Assembly: GCA_903955385.1 (NCBI GenBank)
Contig: CAJBNH010000049.1
Location: 1-60,086 of the forward strand
DNA: 60,086 bases
Source: an uncultured Myxococcales bacterium
GTDB taxonomy: Bacteria > Myxococcota_A > UBA9042
Reading direction: 5' to 3'
Under the pieces are notes generated by a model. That model had not been told where the DNA came from. It did no database searches and saw nothing but the letters and a program-made list of their open reading frames with translations. The first letter of the stretch is position 1. Every line of letters starts with the position of its first letter. A program made the position numbers and the translations under genes. Shown one piece after another: positions 8,224 through 17,142 of the stretch.

Positions 8224-9057
8224 GTGCCGCTTCGACTCGTTCCCACTTTCCTTGTCGCCCTGACTCTGCTGACCGCCTCGGTGGCTCAGGCGCAGACGCC
8301 CGCCTCTGCCCGACCGCTGGTTTGTCCCATCGACGGCGCCGAGGTGCGCGAGACCGGAACCGATGGCCGTGCCTCGCCGCGCATGTACTCGGATCTCGAA
8401 GTGCCGACGGAGGCTTACCCGAACTACGTCGTGGCCTGCTCCAAGTGCGGATACGCCGCGTGGACCCAGGACTTCGAGCGTCCGGTGTCTGGCGAGCTGT
8501 CGGCATGGGTCAAGCAGTACCTCGCGGCGACGGCGCGACGAGCTGGCAGCGAGCCCCTGTATGCCTGGAAGCACATGCTGCAGATCCTGGACCATCGCCA
8601 AGTCTCGCTGCGCGAGCGGCTGGGGGCAACGCTGTTCTATACCTATGTGCTGAAGCGGCGGCGGCCCAACGGCGGCCAAGACCACGCTTTGGAGCGCGAG
8701 ATCCTCACGGGACGCAAGCAGGTGGTCGGCTATCTGACGCAATCGCTGCGCGACGAGCCCCCCAAGTCCGCCCGCGCACGACTGGAGTGGCGCTATCTGG
8801 TCGGCGAGCTGACGCGGCTGACCGGCGAACCCGCCAAGGGCCTGCCGATGCTGCAGGAAGTCTGCAAGTCGCGGGAAGAGGCCGGCTATACCGTGGGCAA
8901 GCTGGCGTGTGAGATGGCCGACCGCGCGGCCAAGGGCGACTGTTGGGAGAACTACCGCGACGGTATGTTCGACGCGACGGCCATCCCCAAGCCCGCCGAC
9001 CCTGCTGAGGCTCCCGCGGCCGCAGCTCCTGCGCCCGGGCCTGCTGCGGACAAGTAG
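8224..9057 (+). CDS. Secreted DUF2225-like protein
   Basis: The 277 aa begin with a signal peptide ending near AQAQ and no lipobox, so the mature protein should be periplasmic. The mature N-terminus has the DUF2225 layout: CP-x-x-G, then about 35 residues later YPNYVVACSKCGYAAWTQDF, followed by helical TPR-like repeats. In usual DUF2225 proteins the first knuckle is CPxC; here it is CPID, so one of the four zinc cysteines is missing. The GTG start at 8224 was chosen over upstream frame-open starts because GGAGG lies 7 bases before it and the signal peptide begins there. The C-terminus is an Ala/Pro-rich tail. Function unknown. Confidence 0.7.
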   Translation: MPLRLVPTFLVALTLLTASVAQAQTPASARPLVCPIDGAEVRETGTDGRASPRMYSDLEVPTEAYPNYVVACSKCGYAAWTQDFERPVSGELSAWVKQYLAATARRAGSEPLYAWKHMLQILDHRQVSLRERLGATLFYTYVLKRRRPNGGQDHALEREILTGRKQVVGYLTQSLRDEPPKSARARLEWRYLVGELTRLTGEPAKGLPMLQEVCKSREEAGYTVGKLACEMADRAAKGDCWENYRDGMFDATAIPKPADPAEAPAAAAPAPGPAADK

Positions 9058-9099
9058 TCCAACCCTTCCGATCCACCCACGATTCTTCTCAGGATCCCC

Positions 9100-9981
9100 A
9101 TGAAGCACATCCGCAAGGCCGTCATCCCAGCAGCCGGCATGGGCACCCGCTTCCTGCCCGCGACCAAGGCCATCCCGAAAGAGATGCTGCCGATCGTCAA
9201 CAAGCCCTCGATCCAGCTGATCATCGAGGAGGCGGCGGCCAGCGGCATCGAAGAAGTGATCCTGATCACGGGTCGCGGCAAGAACGAGATCGAGGACCAC
9301 TTCGACGTCCACCCGCAGCTGGAAGAGAGCCTGCGCCGGTCGGGCAAGGAGGCCCTGTTGCGGGAGGTGGTGACGCCCTCGCAGCTGGTGACGCTCTCGA
9401 CCGTGCGCCAGCAGCGGCCGCTGGGTCTGGGGCACGCGATCCTGTGCGCTCGCCACCTGATCGGCAACGAGCCGTTTGCCGTGTTTCTGCCCGACGATCT
9501 GGTCGACGCGCAGAAGCCCTGTGCCGCGCAGCTGATCGACGTGTTTCAGCGCACCGGCAAAAGCGTGATCGCGTTGATGGACGTGCCCCGCGAGGAGACG
9601 TCGCAGTACGGCATCGCGGCAGGCAAGTTTTCCCCTGAGGACCCGCGCTGCCTGAACATCGAGACGCTGATCGAAAAGCCCGCCTCACGCGACGCTCCTT
9701 CGACCATGGGCGTGGTCGGTCGGTACATCCTGGACCCACGCATCTTCGAGTACCTGACGCGCACCAACCCGGGACGCGGCGACGAGATTCAGCTGACCGA
9801 CGCGCTTGCCGCGATGGCTGAGGCCGACGGGCTGGTCGGCTATCTGTTCGAGGGCGAACGCTTCGACGCCGGCGACGTGGCCGGCTACCTGCTCGCGAAC
9901 TTGAACTGGGCCCGCAAGGTCCCGCGGCTGTGGCGCACCGTGCAGCAGTACGTACGCAGCCACCAGACCGACGCGGGCTAA
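9100..9981 (+). CDS. galU: UTP--glucose-1-phosphate uridylyltransferase
   Basis: Makes UDP-glucose from UTP and glucose-1-phosphate for envelope polysaccharides. The N-terminus shows the nucleotidyltransferase signature AAGMGTRFLPATKAIPKEML, followed by VNKPSIQLIIEEA and FLPDDL, and the sugar-binding EKP motif is present. The 293 aa match the bacterial GalU length. The start ATG at 9100 follows AGGATCC. It lies in the same direction as, and 42 bases after, the DUF2225-like gene. Confidence 0.95.
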   Translation: MKHIRKAVIPAAGMGTRFLPATKAIPKEMLPIVNKPSIQLIIEEAAASGIEEVILITGRGKNEIEDHFDVHPQLEESLRRSGKEALLREVVTPSQLVTLSTVRQQRPLGLGHAILCARHLIGNEPFAVFLPDDLVDAQKPCAAQLIDVFQRTGKSVIALMDVPREETSQYGIAAGKFSPEDPRCLNIETLIEKPASRDAPSTMGVVGRYILDPRIFEYLTRTNPGRGDEIQLTDALAAMAEADGLVGYLFEGERFDAGDVAGYLLANLNWARKVPRLWRTVQQYVRSHQTDAG

Positions 9982-9996
9982 GGCACTTGCACCGGC

Positions 9997-10025
9997 TTGC
10001 CTTTTCCCCCGCACGCCCCTAGCAT
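9997..10025 (+). promoter_or_regulatory. Predicted promoter of the beta-barrel gene pair
   Basis: TTGCCT, a 17-base spacer and TAGCAT lie 70 bases upstream of the gene at 10096. Confidence 0.45.
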
Positions 10026-10095
10026 CCGGCGACGCACGTTGCCGGTTTTTTGACCGGTCGTTGCCCCCCTGCCACGCGAGGCTCGCCTGCGCACG

Positions 10096-10896
10096 ATGCT
10101 TTTCCACCGCGCCCGCCTCTACGCTTTCGCAGCCTGCCTCGCGGTCTCCACTTGGGGATGGGTGGTGGTGGTGCAGGCCCAGCCGGCCGAGGCACCGAAG
10201 TCCCCCGCTGCGAAAGCCGCCGATGCTCCGGCCACTGCGGAACCCGCGCCGGACACCGCCGGTCGCTCTCGCGCTGGCGTGTCCCGTCAAGCAGCAGAGG
10301 AAAGTCAGGCCGAACTCTTCAAGTCCGTGCGGGTTTTCCAGCAACGCTACCTGCTCAAGGCGGGACGCGTCGAGGTGCTGGGCGGTGGCAGCGCGTACTT
10401 CGGCGACCCGCTGATTCGCCACTACTCGGTCGATGCGGGCGCCCTGTACCACTTGGACGAGACGTGGGCCTTCGGTCTCGACGGTGTGAAGTACTTCGGC
10501 GCCACCACCGACGCCTTCAGCGCCATCCAGACCGACTACGGCCTGTTCCCCGAGCGCTCCCTCATGCAGGCGGGCGGCTTCGCTGAGGTCCAGTTCAGCC
10601 CTGTGTTCGGCAAGTTCTCCAGCTTCGGCATCGCCGTGCTGCAGGTGGACGCGTACTTGTTGGCCGGCGGCGGTGTCGTGCGGACCACCCGCGGCGAAGA
10701 CCTGAAGCCGGCCGGCCACTTCGGCATCGGTGCGCGGGTCCACACCCTGCGCTGGCTGACCCTGTCCGCCGAAGCACGGGACGTGTTCTACGTCGAGAAT
10801 TTCGCCGCCCGAGACGAGTTCATCCAGCAGCTGTCCGTGGGTCTGCGCGTGGGCTTCTGGATTCCGCCGACCGTCACCTACAGGTACCAACGATGA
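10096..10896 (+). CDS. Outer-membrane beta-barrel domain protein (myxobacterial type), first of a pair
   Basis: 266 aa with a signal peptide (through VQAQ), an Ala/Pro/Lys-rich linker to about residue 70, and then alternating hydrophobic/aromatic beta strands ending in an aromatic residue (TYRYQR). The block VRVFQQRYLLKAGRVEVLGG with DPLIRHYSVDAGALYH a few residues later matches the pattern of the outer-membrane beta-barrel family common in Myxococcota. The role is structural or unknown. The stop overlaps the start of the next gene (ATGA), so the pair is co-translated. Confidence 0.78.
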   Translation: MLFHRARLYAFAACLAVSTWGWVVVVQAQPAEAPKSPAAKAADAPATAEPAPDTAGRSRAGVSRQAAEESQAELFKSVRVFQQRYLLKAGRVEVLGGGSAYFGDPLIRHYSVDAGALYHLDETWAFGLDGVKYFGATTDAFSAIQTDYGLFPERSLMQAGGFAEVQFSPVFGKFSSFGIAVLQVDAYLLAGGGVVRTTRGEDLKPAGHFGIGARVHTLRWLTLSAEARDVFYVENFAARDEFIQQLSVGLRVGFWIPPTVTYRYQR

Positions 10897-11591
10897 CCGG
10901 ACGCATGCTCCTCGCCGCCGTGCTGCTCGTGTGCGCGTTGCCTGCGCGCATGGCGTGGGCCGACGACGTGCTCGAGAACGCGCCGGTCGTGCGTCGCCAG
11001 CTCGAGTACCGTGCCAACCGTCATGAAATCACGGCGTTGTTCGGCGCAACTGTCGGAGACCCCTACAAGCGCAACCTGCTGCCGGGCGTGCGGTACAACC
11101 TGCACCTCTACGACTGGCTGGCGGTGGGCGCGGACCTGATGGTCGGCATCCCGATCTCGACTGGCATGGCCGACGAGATCGGCGAGAAGATGGTCAAGAC
11201 GAACGAGAACTTCGTGATGGAGGCGACGTCGCTGCGCTTCCTCTCCAGCGCCGCCGTCTCCGTGACGCCGCTGCAGGGCAAGTTCATGGCGTTCGGGTCG
11301 CTGCCCATGCAGTTCGACTTTCACCTGGACCTGTCGTGCGGCATCGCTGGCATCGCGGGCACCCCGAACATCCCGGATTCGTTCTCGGTCGCCCCGGGCG
11401 TCGGCGGCGGAGTGCGCGTGTTCGTGTCGCGGGTGCTGGCCATCACGGGCGGGCTGTCCAACGTGTTCATCGACCGCACGCTCGCCGTCAACCGCAACAA
11501 CAAGGCGGGCGACGGACAGTTCGGCAGCAACCTGATGATGTCGGCGGGCGTCTCGTTCTTCATGCCGCCAGAGCTTGGGCGGTCCGAGTAG
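10893..11591 (+). CDS. Outer-membrane beta-barrel domain protein, second of a pair
   Basis: 232 aa, signal peptide cleaved near AWADD. The mature part has repeated amphipathic strands (HEITALFGATVGDPYKRNLLP, LAITGGLSNVFIDRT) and a C-terminal strand ending VSFFMPPEL. It has the same general layout as the preceding gene but low direct similarity. The start ATG overlaps the upstream stop by four bases. The two proteins may form a complex or be divergent duplicates. Substrate unknown. Confidence 0.75.
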   Translation: MTGRMLLAAVLLVCALPARMAWADDVLENAPVVRRQLEYRANRHEITALFGATVGDPYKRNLLPGVRYNLHLYDWLAVGADLMVGIPISTGMADEIGEKMVKTNENFVMEATSLRFLSSAAVSVTPLQGKFMAFGSLPMQFDFHLDLSCGIAGIAGTPNIPDSFSVAPGVGGGVRVFVSRVLAITGGLSNVFIDRTLAVNRNNKAGDGQFGSNLMMSAGVSFFMPPELGRSE

Positions 11592-11630
11592 CCCGGCAAA
11601 GACCGCACGCTCGCTCGCCCTCGGGACGTC

Positions 11631-12335
11631 TCAGTACGTCTCAGGCGGCTCTGGCGCGGTGCCAATCAAACGCAGGAATTGCACGTACTTCGACTCGGTC
11701 GCGGGCTCATGCTCGACATCCAGTCGGTCCAGCCAGTCGCGGATGCGCTCGGTCAGGTCACCGGCGCGGGGATGCTCGACCTCCAGCTCCCAGCGCTCGA
11801 CTCCCGCCGAGTAACGCGCGTGGTCCAGCTCGAACCGCACCAGCTCGTCGCCCGCCGGATCGCCATCCAGATCGACCAGTTGCACGTCATAGGTGCGGCG
11901 CGTGTTGACCAGGGCGCCCAGGTTGTGCAGCCACGCGTCGGCAGCCAGCGGAACGGCCAGCACGCCACCTTGGTCCAGCGGGGCCAACAGCGCGTCCTGC
12001 AAACCCAATTCGACTACCGGCACCCGGGCAGGCGCGCCAACCTTCCACCGTTCAGCCAGTGCCGGCGGTACGTCGCGCTCGACCTCGGTCACGCGGTGCA
12101 CGCCGCGGTCGAACTGCCCGCCGACCTTGCAGGTGGCGACCACGCGCTCTCCCGCGACACGCACACGCACCATCGCCTGCTGCGCCCGCAGGTCCAGACG
12201 CGAGGTGTCCAGGTAGTCGTTGCGTTGCTCACGAATTCGGGCGGTTGCGAGACGATCCAGCGCACTGCGCAGGCGAAAGTGGTCGTCCGGCGTCGCCAGC
12301 AGCAGCTTCAGCTCAGTCTCGATCGGGTTCGTCAT
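11631..12335 (-). CDS. CYTH domain protein (triphosphate tunnel metalloenzyme-like)
   Basis: The N-terminal IETELKLLL contains the ExExK motif that defines CYTH proteins. It is followed by alternating Arg/Lys and Glu strands (MVRVRVAGE, TCKVGGQFD, VTEVERDV, RFELDHARY, WELEVEHP) expected to line the tunnel. At 234 aa it is long enough for the barrel plus a short helical end, but it lacks the C-terminal CHAD domain of larger relatives. Likely activity is hydrolysis of tripolyphosphate or a triphosphate nucleotide; adenylate cyclase activity cannot be excluded. It is the last gene of a minus-strand run, 8 bases after the exonuclease gene. Confidence 0.85.
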   Translation of the reverse strand: MTNPIETELKLLLATPDDHFRLRSALDRLATARIREQRNDYLDTSRLDLRAQQAMVRVRVAGERVVATCKVGGQFDRGVHRVTEVERDVPPALAERWKVGAPARVPVVELGLQDALLAPLDQGGVLAVPLAADAWLHNLGALVNTRRTYDVQLVDLDGDPAGDELVRFELDHARYSAGVERWELEVEHPRAGDLTERIRDWLDRLDVEHEPATESKYVQFLRLIGTAPEPPETY

Positions 12336-12343
12336 GGGTGGGT

Positions 12344-13111
12344 TCAGCCCCGACCGGCGGCGCGCAGGTACATGTAACGAACCGGGTCGAGCTCGTCGGA
12401 CAGCGGATACCCGGCGCCCAAGGCGTTGCGGGGGCCGTCCACCTCTCCCACCAGCGTCGCTCGACCGCCCTTCTGCTGCCGGGACTTCCAGCCGGCCCGC
12501 TCAGCCTCCTGACGCCCCTCCCACATCTCTTGCAAGTCCCAAGTCGCCTCGAACGTCGGCGGCAGGTCCTTGGCCAGCGCCAGCAGCACGCGCCCGGCAC
12601 ACTCGGCATCGGCGGTCGCCCGGTGCGCTTCCTCCAGCGGAATGCCCAAGCGCTTGGCCACGACGCCCAGCTTCATCGCGCCCTGCCCCTTCTGCAGCTC
12701 CTTGGCAAACACAAGTGGATCCAGCCACTTCAAGCCCTGCGGCATCGATGTGCCGGCGCGCGCCACCTCACGCATGACGAAGTTGCGGTCGAACGAAGCG
12801 TTGTAGGCGACGATCAGCCGCCCCTCGACCCGGGCGATCAGCTCGGCTGCCACATCGGTAAAGCGCGGCTGACCAGCGAGGTCCTCATCGCGAATGCCGG
12901 TGATGCGGGTCACGTCCGGATGCAGCGGCATGCCCGGATCGACCAAAACGGACCATCGGTCGGTGACCTCGCCGTTGTCGAAGTGCACGACGGCAAGCTC
13001 GATGACGCGGTCGCCCTGCTCAGGACTCAGGCCGGTCGTCTCGGTGTCGAGGGCGGCCAGCTTGCCCATGTACCAAGGCGCTGGGACGACGTTGGGACCG
13101 GTGGCATCCAT
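12344..13111 (-). CDS. DEDDh 3'-5' exonuclease (DnaQ/PolC epsilon-like)
   Basis: Exonuclease domain of about 170 residues: ExoI LDTETTG, ExoII NASFDRNFV and ExoIII H-x4-D (HRATADAE), so all DEDDh residues are present. A C-terminal extension of about 80 residues has no recognisable fold. The ATG at 13111 has GGAG 8 bases upstream; a longer form could begin at TTG 13126 but would lack a ribosome site. It could be a stand-alone proofreading or repair nuclease, or RNase T-like. The neighbourhood gives no hint about substrate. Confidence 0.88.
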   Translation of the reverse strand: MDATGPNVVPAPWYMGKLAALDTETTGLSPEQGDRVIELAVVHFDNGEVTDRWSVLVDPGMPLHPDVTRITGIRDEDLAGQPRFTDVAAELIARVEGRLIVAYNASFDRNFVMREVARAGTSMPQGLKWLDPLVFAKELQKGQGAMKLGVVAKRLGIPLEEAHRATADAECAGRVLLALAKDLPPTFEATWDLQEMWEGRQEAERAGWKSRQQKGGRATLVGEVDGPRNALGAGYPLSDELDPVRYMYLRAAGRG

Positions 13112-13177
13112 CTGAGCTGTCTCCAAGATCCCTGTTTCTGCGAGCGCACTTGCATGAGCCCAGCGAACACGCTGCAG

Positions 13178-14029
13178 CTAGGTTGGCCGCACCCGCAGCA
13201 GCGGCGCACCCCAACGCGCCTGGAACGGCAGCGCCGCCGTCGGCTCGAGGTCAGGACGGGCAAACACCAGCACCACCGTGGAACCCATCTCAAACACACC
13301 GAATTCGTCACCGCGCTGCTGGGGATAGCGGGGCTGGACTTCCAACAGGCCGGTACCGGGCTGTCCCTCGTTGGTGGCGCGCTGCGTGAAGCACACCCGC
13401 ATGTGGCCGACGCAGGTGGCGCCGACCATGACCATCGCCGCGGGACCCAGCTCAGTGTCGCAGTGGGCGACGATGCGCTCGTTGCGGGCGAACAGACCGT
13501 GGACGTGCTTGATCCCAATGGCATTGACCGGATACAGCGCACCGGGGATGTAGCGCCAACGCACGATGTCGCCGTCCCAAGGGCTGTGGACGCGGTGGTA
13601 GTTGTACGGAGCCAGATACACGACGGCGTAGGTGCCTCCGCGATACGGGTCCGCGTCGTCACTGCCGCCCAGCAGCGCGTCCAGGGTGTACTCGACACCC
13701 TTGGCCTGAATCAGCGCACCGCGCCCCAACGGACCGAACGCCGACAGCTTGCCGTCTGAGGGCGAGGGCAACACGCCAGAGTCCAAAGAGATTTCGCGCG
13801 ACCCGGGCTTCAGTCGCCGCGTGAAGAAGTCCTGAAACGTCGCGTAGTCGTCCAGCGCCCGGTCTGCCTCGGTCACATCGACGCGATAGGCCTTGCAGAA
13901 TGCTTGGATGGCGGCGTGGATGACGGGGCGGGGAGCGCGGGTGCGGACCAACACCCCCACGGCCTGCGAGACCTTGGGGTGCGACAGCAGCGTCAGCCAC
14001 TTGGGGGGAGGGGGAGTGGGCGGCGGCAT
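13178..14029 (-). CDS. psd: Phosphatidylserine decarboxylase proenzyme
   Basis: Makes phosphatidylethanolamine at the inner membrane. The proenzyme self-cleaves at a GST motif to form the pyruvoyl group. Visible are the substrate/catalytic Asp in PSDGKLS, the His pair in YNYHRVHSP, and FEMGSTVVL near residue 250, where the canonical LGST is MGST. Length (283 aa) is normal for the bacterial proenzyme. The start is supported by GGAGG 8 bases upstream. It lies in a minus-strand cluster between the lipoprotein and exonuclease genes. Other lipid genes in the window (glpD, acyltransferase, thioesterase) are on separate transcripts. Confidence 0.93.
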   Translation of the reverse strand: MPPPTPPPPKWLTLLSHPKVSQAVGVLVRTRAPRPVIHAAIQAFCKAYRVDVTEADRALDDYATFQDFFTRRLKPGSREISLDSGVLPSPSDGKLSAFGPLGRGALIQAKGVEYTLDALLGGSDDADPYRGGTYAVVYLAPYNYHRVHSPWDGDIVRWRYIPGALYPVNAIGIKHVHGLFARNERIVAHCDTELGPAAMVMVGATCVGHMRVCFTQRATNEGQPGTGLLEVQPRYPQQRGDEFGVFEMGSTVVLVFARPDLEPTAALPFQARWGAPLLRVRPT

Positions 14030-14070
14030 GGCGTTCCTCCGGACGGTCGGGCCCGGCGGGCCCCGGGAGC

Positions 14071-15063
14071 TCAGGGCCCTTCGCGGATGGCGTCGATCTT
14101 CTCTGCGCTAAAGGTGCCGGTGAAGTGCCAGGCGTCTGGCTGCACGCAGATCGTCTTGACAACGGCGTTGTCCTTGACGTCGACCGCGCACCGCTGGTCA
14201 TCGGCGTCGTCCTGCGGGGCGCCCTTGCTGCAGCCCAGCTTGACCGCGCAGTCCTTGTCCCAGAACGCCGTGTCCTTCTTGGGGATGCACCAGCCATCGG
14301 GGACCGCCGCGCCCTTGAGATCGGCGGTGAAGGGGCACGGCTCGGCGATGCCGGCGTTGTCCGGCAGCTTGGTGGTCTTGTCGGTGAAGACGTAGGCCAG
14401 TTCGAGGAAGTCGACGAGACCGATCTCGTTGACGGTGCCGGCGATCGGGAACTTCACCAGGATGGGCTTGGCATCCTCGCGCGTGATCGACCCCTGCAGC
14501 GCGCCGCCGTAGATGCCCGCGCCGTCGCACTCGAGCTGACCCTGAATCGCGAGATTGATGATGTGGATCGCGTTGTTGACCGACACCGGCTTGATGCTGA
14601 GCGTGCCCAGACCATAGCGGCCGGGCGTCTTGACGTTGGGGTTGTCCAGCTCGAGGTCGACGTTGGTCGGTGTCGCATCCCAGAAGTACTCGGCGGCCGC
14701 GGCATCCCACTGGCCGGTGCCGATCGCCAGGGTCAGCTTCTTCTCCGCCGGCTTCCATGCCTGAACGCGAAAGAAGAGATTCAGCGCGTTCGACTGGATG
14801 TCGGTGGCCCACAAGCCGTTGAGCTGCGTCTTGATGTAGCCGGTCTCGCTGTCCGGGTGCTCCATGCGCAGCTCAATGACGCGAAAGACGGATCCCGCCA
14901 GATCCAAGCTTGCGGGGATCGCGGACCCGGGCTCGCAGGTCGGTGCGATGGTGTCAGCTGCCGCCGTGTCCTTGGTCACCGTCGTGCCCGAGTCGTTCCC
15001 ACAGCCCGCAAGACCCAGCGACCAAAGGCCTGCAACGAGGATGCCCCAAACCAACTTGCGCAT
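14071..15063 (-). CDS. Putative lipoprotein, 330 aa
   Basis: Signal peptide with lipobox SLGLAGC (Cys21), then a Thr/Asp/Ala-rich linker and a beta-rich body with several Cys pairs (CEPG, LECDG, EPCPFT, GWCIPK, KDCAV, GCSKG, QRCAV, TICVQ). The Cys pairs suggest disulfide-stabilised folding outside the cytoplasm. The ATG at 15063 follows GGGGGA and was chosen over a frame-open extension upstream. No family recognised. A gap of 41 bases separates it from psd downstream, so they may share a transcript. Confidence 0.8.
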   Translation of the reverse strand: MRKLVWGILVAGLWSLGLAGCGNDSGTTVTKDTAAADTIAPTCEPGSAIPASLDLAGSVFRVIELRMEHPDSETGYIKTQLNGLWATDIQSNALNLFFRVQAWKPAEKKLTLAIGTGQWDAAAAEYFWDATPTNVDLELDNPNVKTPGRYGLGTLSIKPVSVNNAIHIINLAIQGQLECDGAGIYGGALQGSITREDAKPILVKFPIAGTVNEIGLVDFLELAYVFTDKTTKLPDNAGIAEPCPFTADLKGAAVPDGWCIPKKDTAFWDKDCAVKLGCSKGAPQDDADDQRCAVDVKDNAVVKTICVQPDAWHFTGTFSAEKIDAIREGP

Positions 15064-15204
15064 ACGGATGTCCCCCGATTTCGATAGGAATGACGTGAAC
15101 TTGCCGAAACGCCCGCACCGGGGACCCGCCGCCTGTTCGGCCAGCAGGGCTTCCCCCCCGGACGTGCCAAAGCTGGCACGCGGCGGCACTTTGCGCAACC
15201 CTTG

Positions 15205-16152
15205 CTAGCCGCGCGAGGTCGCCCGATCACGCGCGTGCGTCAGGTCCATGTCCAGGCTTGCCGTCGACGTGCGCAGCTGCTGGTGACGCTGTGCAAGCGC
15301 TGAGAGGTCCGCGCGCTCCAGCGCATCGATGCTGAAGCCCTCGACGCAGAACGAAGCCGCCACCGTCCCCGTGACCATCGCCCCCTGCAGGGCGCGGACG
15401 TCAATCACGGGCTGCGAGGCCAAGTAGCCCATGAAACCACCCGCAAAAGTGTCGCCCGCGCCGGTCGGATCGACTACGTGCTCGAGCATCACCGCCGGCA
15501 TCGCCAGCGCGTGGCCATCGTAGAACAGCACCGAACCGAACTCGCCACGCTTCACCACGAGGATCCTCGGCCCCATCGCCCGGATGCGCCGCGCTGCGGT
15601 GACGAGGTTGCCGCACTCGGACAGCGCAAAGGCCTCTTCGTCGTTCAGGAACAGCGCGTCGATCCGTTTCAACACCGTCAGCAGCTTCTCCCGCTCACCC
15701 GTGATCCAGAAGCCCATGGTGTCGAGCGCGACAAACCGCGGCCCCTTCATCTGGTTCAGCACGTCCAGCTGCAGTGCGGGGTGGATGTTGGCCAGAAACA
15801 CCAGCTCTGCGCCGGTCTGTTCCACGGGGATCTTGGGCTGGAAGTCCGAGAAAACGTTGAGCTCGGTGAACAGCGTGTCGCGCGTGGTGAAGTACGGTGA
15901 GTAGCGACCACCCCATCGGAACGTGGCACCGGGCACGCGCTCGATGCCGCGCACGTCCACGCCTCGCCGGCGCAGGCGGTCGAGCTCGCCCTCGCGAAAG
16001 TCCTCGCCGATGACCGCCACGACATAAGTTGGCGCAAACAAAGACGAAGCCATCGAGAAGAACGTGGCTGACCCTCCGAGCACCTCGACCACCTTGTCGG
16101 CGGACGTCTCGACCGAGTCATAGGCCACGGAGCCTACGACGAGCAGACCCAT
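15205..16152 (-). CDS. PfkB family carbohydrate/nucleoside kinase
   Basis: Ribokinase-fold kinase of 315 aa. The N-terminal GSVAYDSVET and GGSATFFSMA form the substrate side, and DPTGAGDTFAGGFMGYLA holds the anion hole and catalytic Asp. The start ATG at 16152 has GGAGGG 8 bases upstream. It directly follows mtnP (39-base gap, same strand), so the natural substrate may come from 5'-methylthioadenosine or a related nucleoside or pentose. That substrate is inference; an adenosine-type or sugar kinase is equally consistent with the motifs. Confidence 0.88.
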   Translation of the reverse strand: MGLLVVGSVAYDSVETSADKVVEVLGGSATFFSMASSLFAPTYVVAVIGEDFREGELDRLRRRGVDVRGIERVPGATFRWGGRYSPYFTTRDTLFTELNVFSDFQPKIPVEQTGAELVFLANIHPALQLDVLNQMKGPRFVALDTMGFWITGEREKLLTVLKRIDALFLNDEEAFALSECGNLVTAARRIRAMGPRILVVKRGEFGSVLFYDGHALAMPAVMLEHVVDPTGAGDTFAGGFMGYLASQPVIDVRALQGAMVTGTVAASFCVEGFSIDALERADLSALAQRHQQLRTSTASLDMDLTHARDRATSRG

Positions 16153-16191
16153 GGGAACCCTCCAAACGAGCAAAGCAGCGGGAAGTTGGAC

Positions 16192-17061
16192 CTAGGAGCG
16201 AGGGAACCAGCGGTCCAGGAACAGGGCCAGACGCTCCCGCACCGCGGTGGGCATGGCCGTCGGATGGGTCATCACCGCGAACTGCAAAGCGTCCTGCGAC
16301 GGACACGGACCCTGCGGCGGGTTCTTGGCCATCTCAGCGACGATACGGCGCGCCGTGTTGACGTTGGCGTGCAGCGTCGCGACGACCTGGTCCACCGTGA
16401 CGGCGTCGTGGTCGTCATGCCAGCAGTCGTAGTCGGTGGCGAGCGCGACGGTGGCGTACGGCAGCTCTGCCTCGCGGGCCAGACGCGCCTCGGGCAGGTT
16501 GGTCATGCCGACCACGGCGACGTCGTTCCACTTGCGGAATGTCAACGATTCCGCCTGCGTAGAGAACTGCGGCCCCTCAATGCAGACGTACGCGCCGCCG
16601 ACGTGGTGGCGGATGCCCAACTTCTCGCAGGCCGTCTTGAGCGCGCTGTGCACGCGCGGGCTGACGGGATGCGCAAGGCTGACGTGGGCGACGATACCGC
16701 CTTCGAAGAAGGTGCGCGGCCGGCTGACGGTGCGGTCGATGAACTGGTCGACCAGCACGATGTCACCCGGGTGGATGTCCTCTCGCATCGAGCCCACTGC
16801 GCTGACCGACAGCACGTCTGTGACGCCCACCTTCTTCAGCGCCCAGATGTTGGCGCGGTAGTTGATCTCCGAGGGCGAGATGCGGTGACCGCGGCCGTGG
16901 CGGGGCAGAAAGAACAGCTGGGTCTCGCCGAGCCAACCCTCGATCAGGGCGTCGGAAGGCGCGCCGAATGGGGTGTCGATGACGTGCTCGCGGACACGCT
17001 CCAGGCCGGGCAGCTCGTAGAGGCCGCTGCCGCCGATGATGCCGAGAACTGCACGCTCCAT
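16192..17061 (-). CDS. mtnP: S-methyl-5'-thioadenosine phosphorylase
   Basis: Phosphorolysis of methylthioadenosine to adenine and methylthioribose-1-phosphate, a byproduct route of polyamine and SAM metabolism. N-terminal IIGGSGLY, PRHGRGHRISPSEINYRAN, SVSAVGSM and YVCIEGPQFSTQAES are the family signatures. Length is 289 aa. The start ATG at 17061 has GGAG upstream. Probably cotranscribed with the PfkB kinase. No mtnA or other methionine-salvage gene is visible in the window. The trimeric MTAP class is likely rather than a purine nucleoside phosphorylase. Confidence 0.93.
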   Translation of the reverse strand: MERAVLGIIGGSGLYELPGLERVREHVIDTPFGAPSDALIEGWLGETQLFFLPRHGRGHRISPSEINYRANIWALKKVGVTDVLSVSAVGSMREDIHPGDIVLVDQFIDRTVSRPRTFFEGGIVAHVSLAHPVSPRVHSALKTACEKLGIRHHVGGAYVCIEGPQFSTQAESLTFRKWNDVAVVGMTNLPEARLAREAELPYATVALATDYDCWHDDHDAVTVDQVVATLHANVNTARRIVAEMAKNPPQGPCPSQDALQFAVMTHPTAMPTAVRERLALFLDRWFPRS

Positions 17062-17142
17062 GACGGACTCCGGTGGGACGGATCGCAATCAGGCGTGCGA
17101 TCTCGGGAAGAAGGGGGACGGCCCTGCGATGGTGGGGTTGAG

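Noticed and set aside
12059-13759. 566-aa plus-strand open frame
   Set aside because: Antisense to the CYTH, exonuclease and psd genes, which all have clear motifs.
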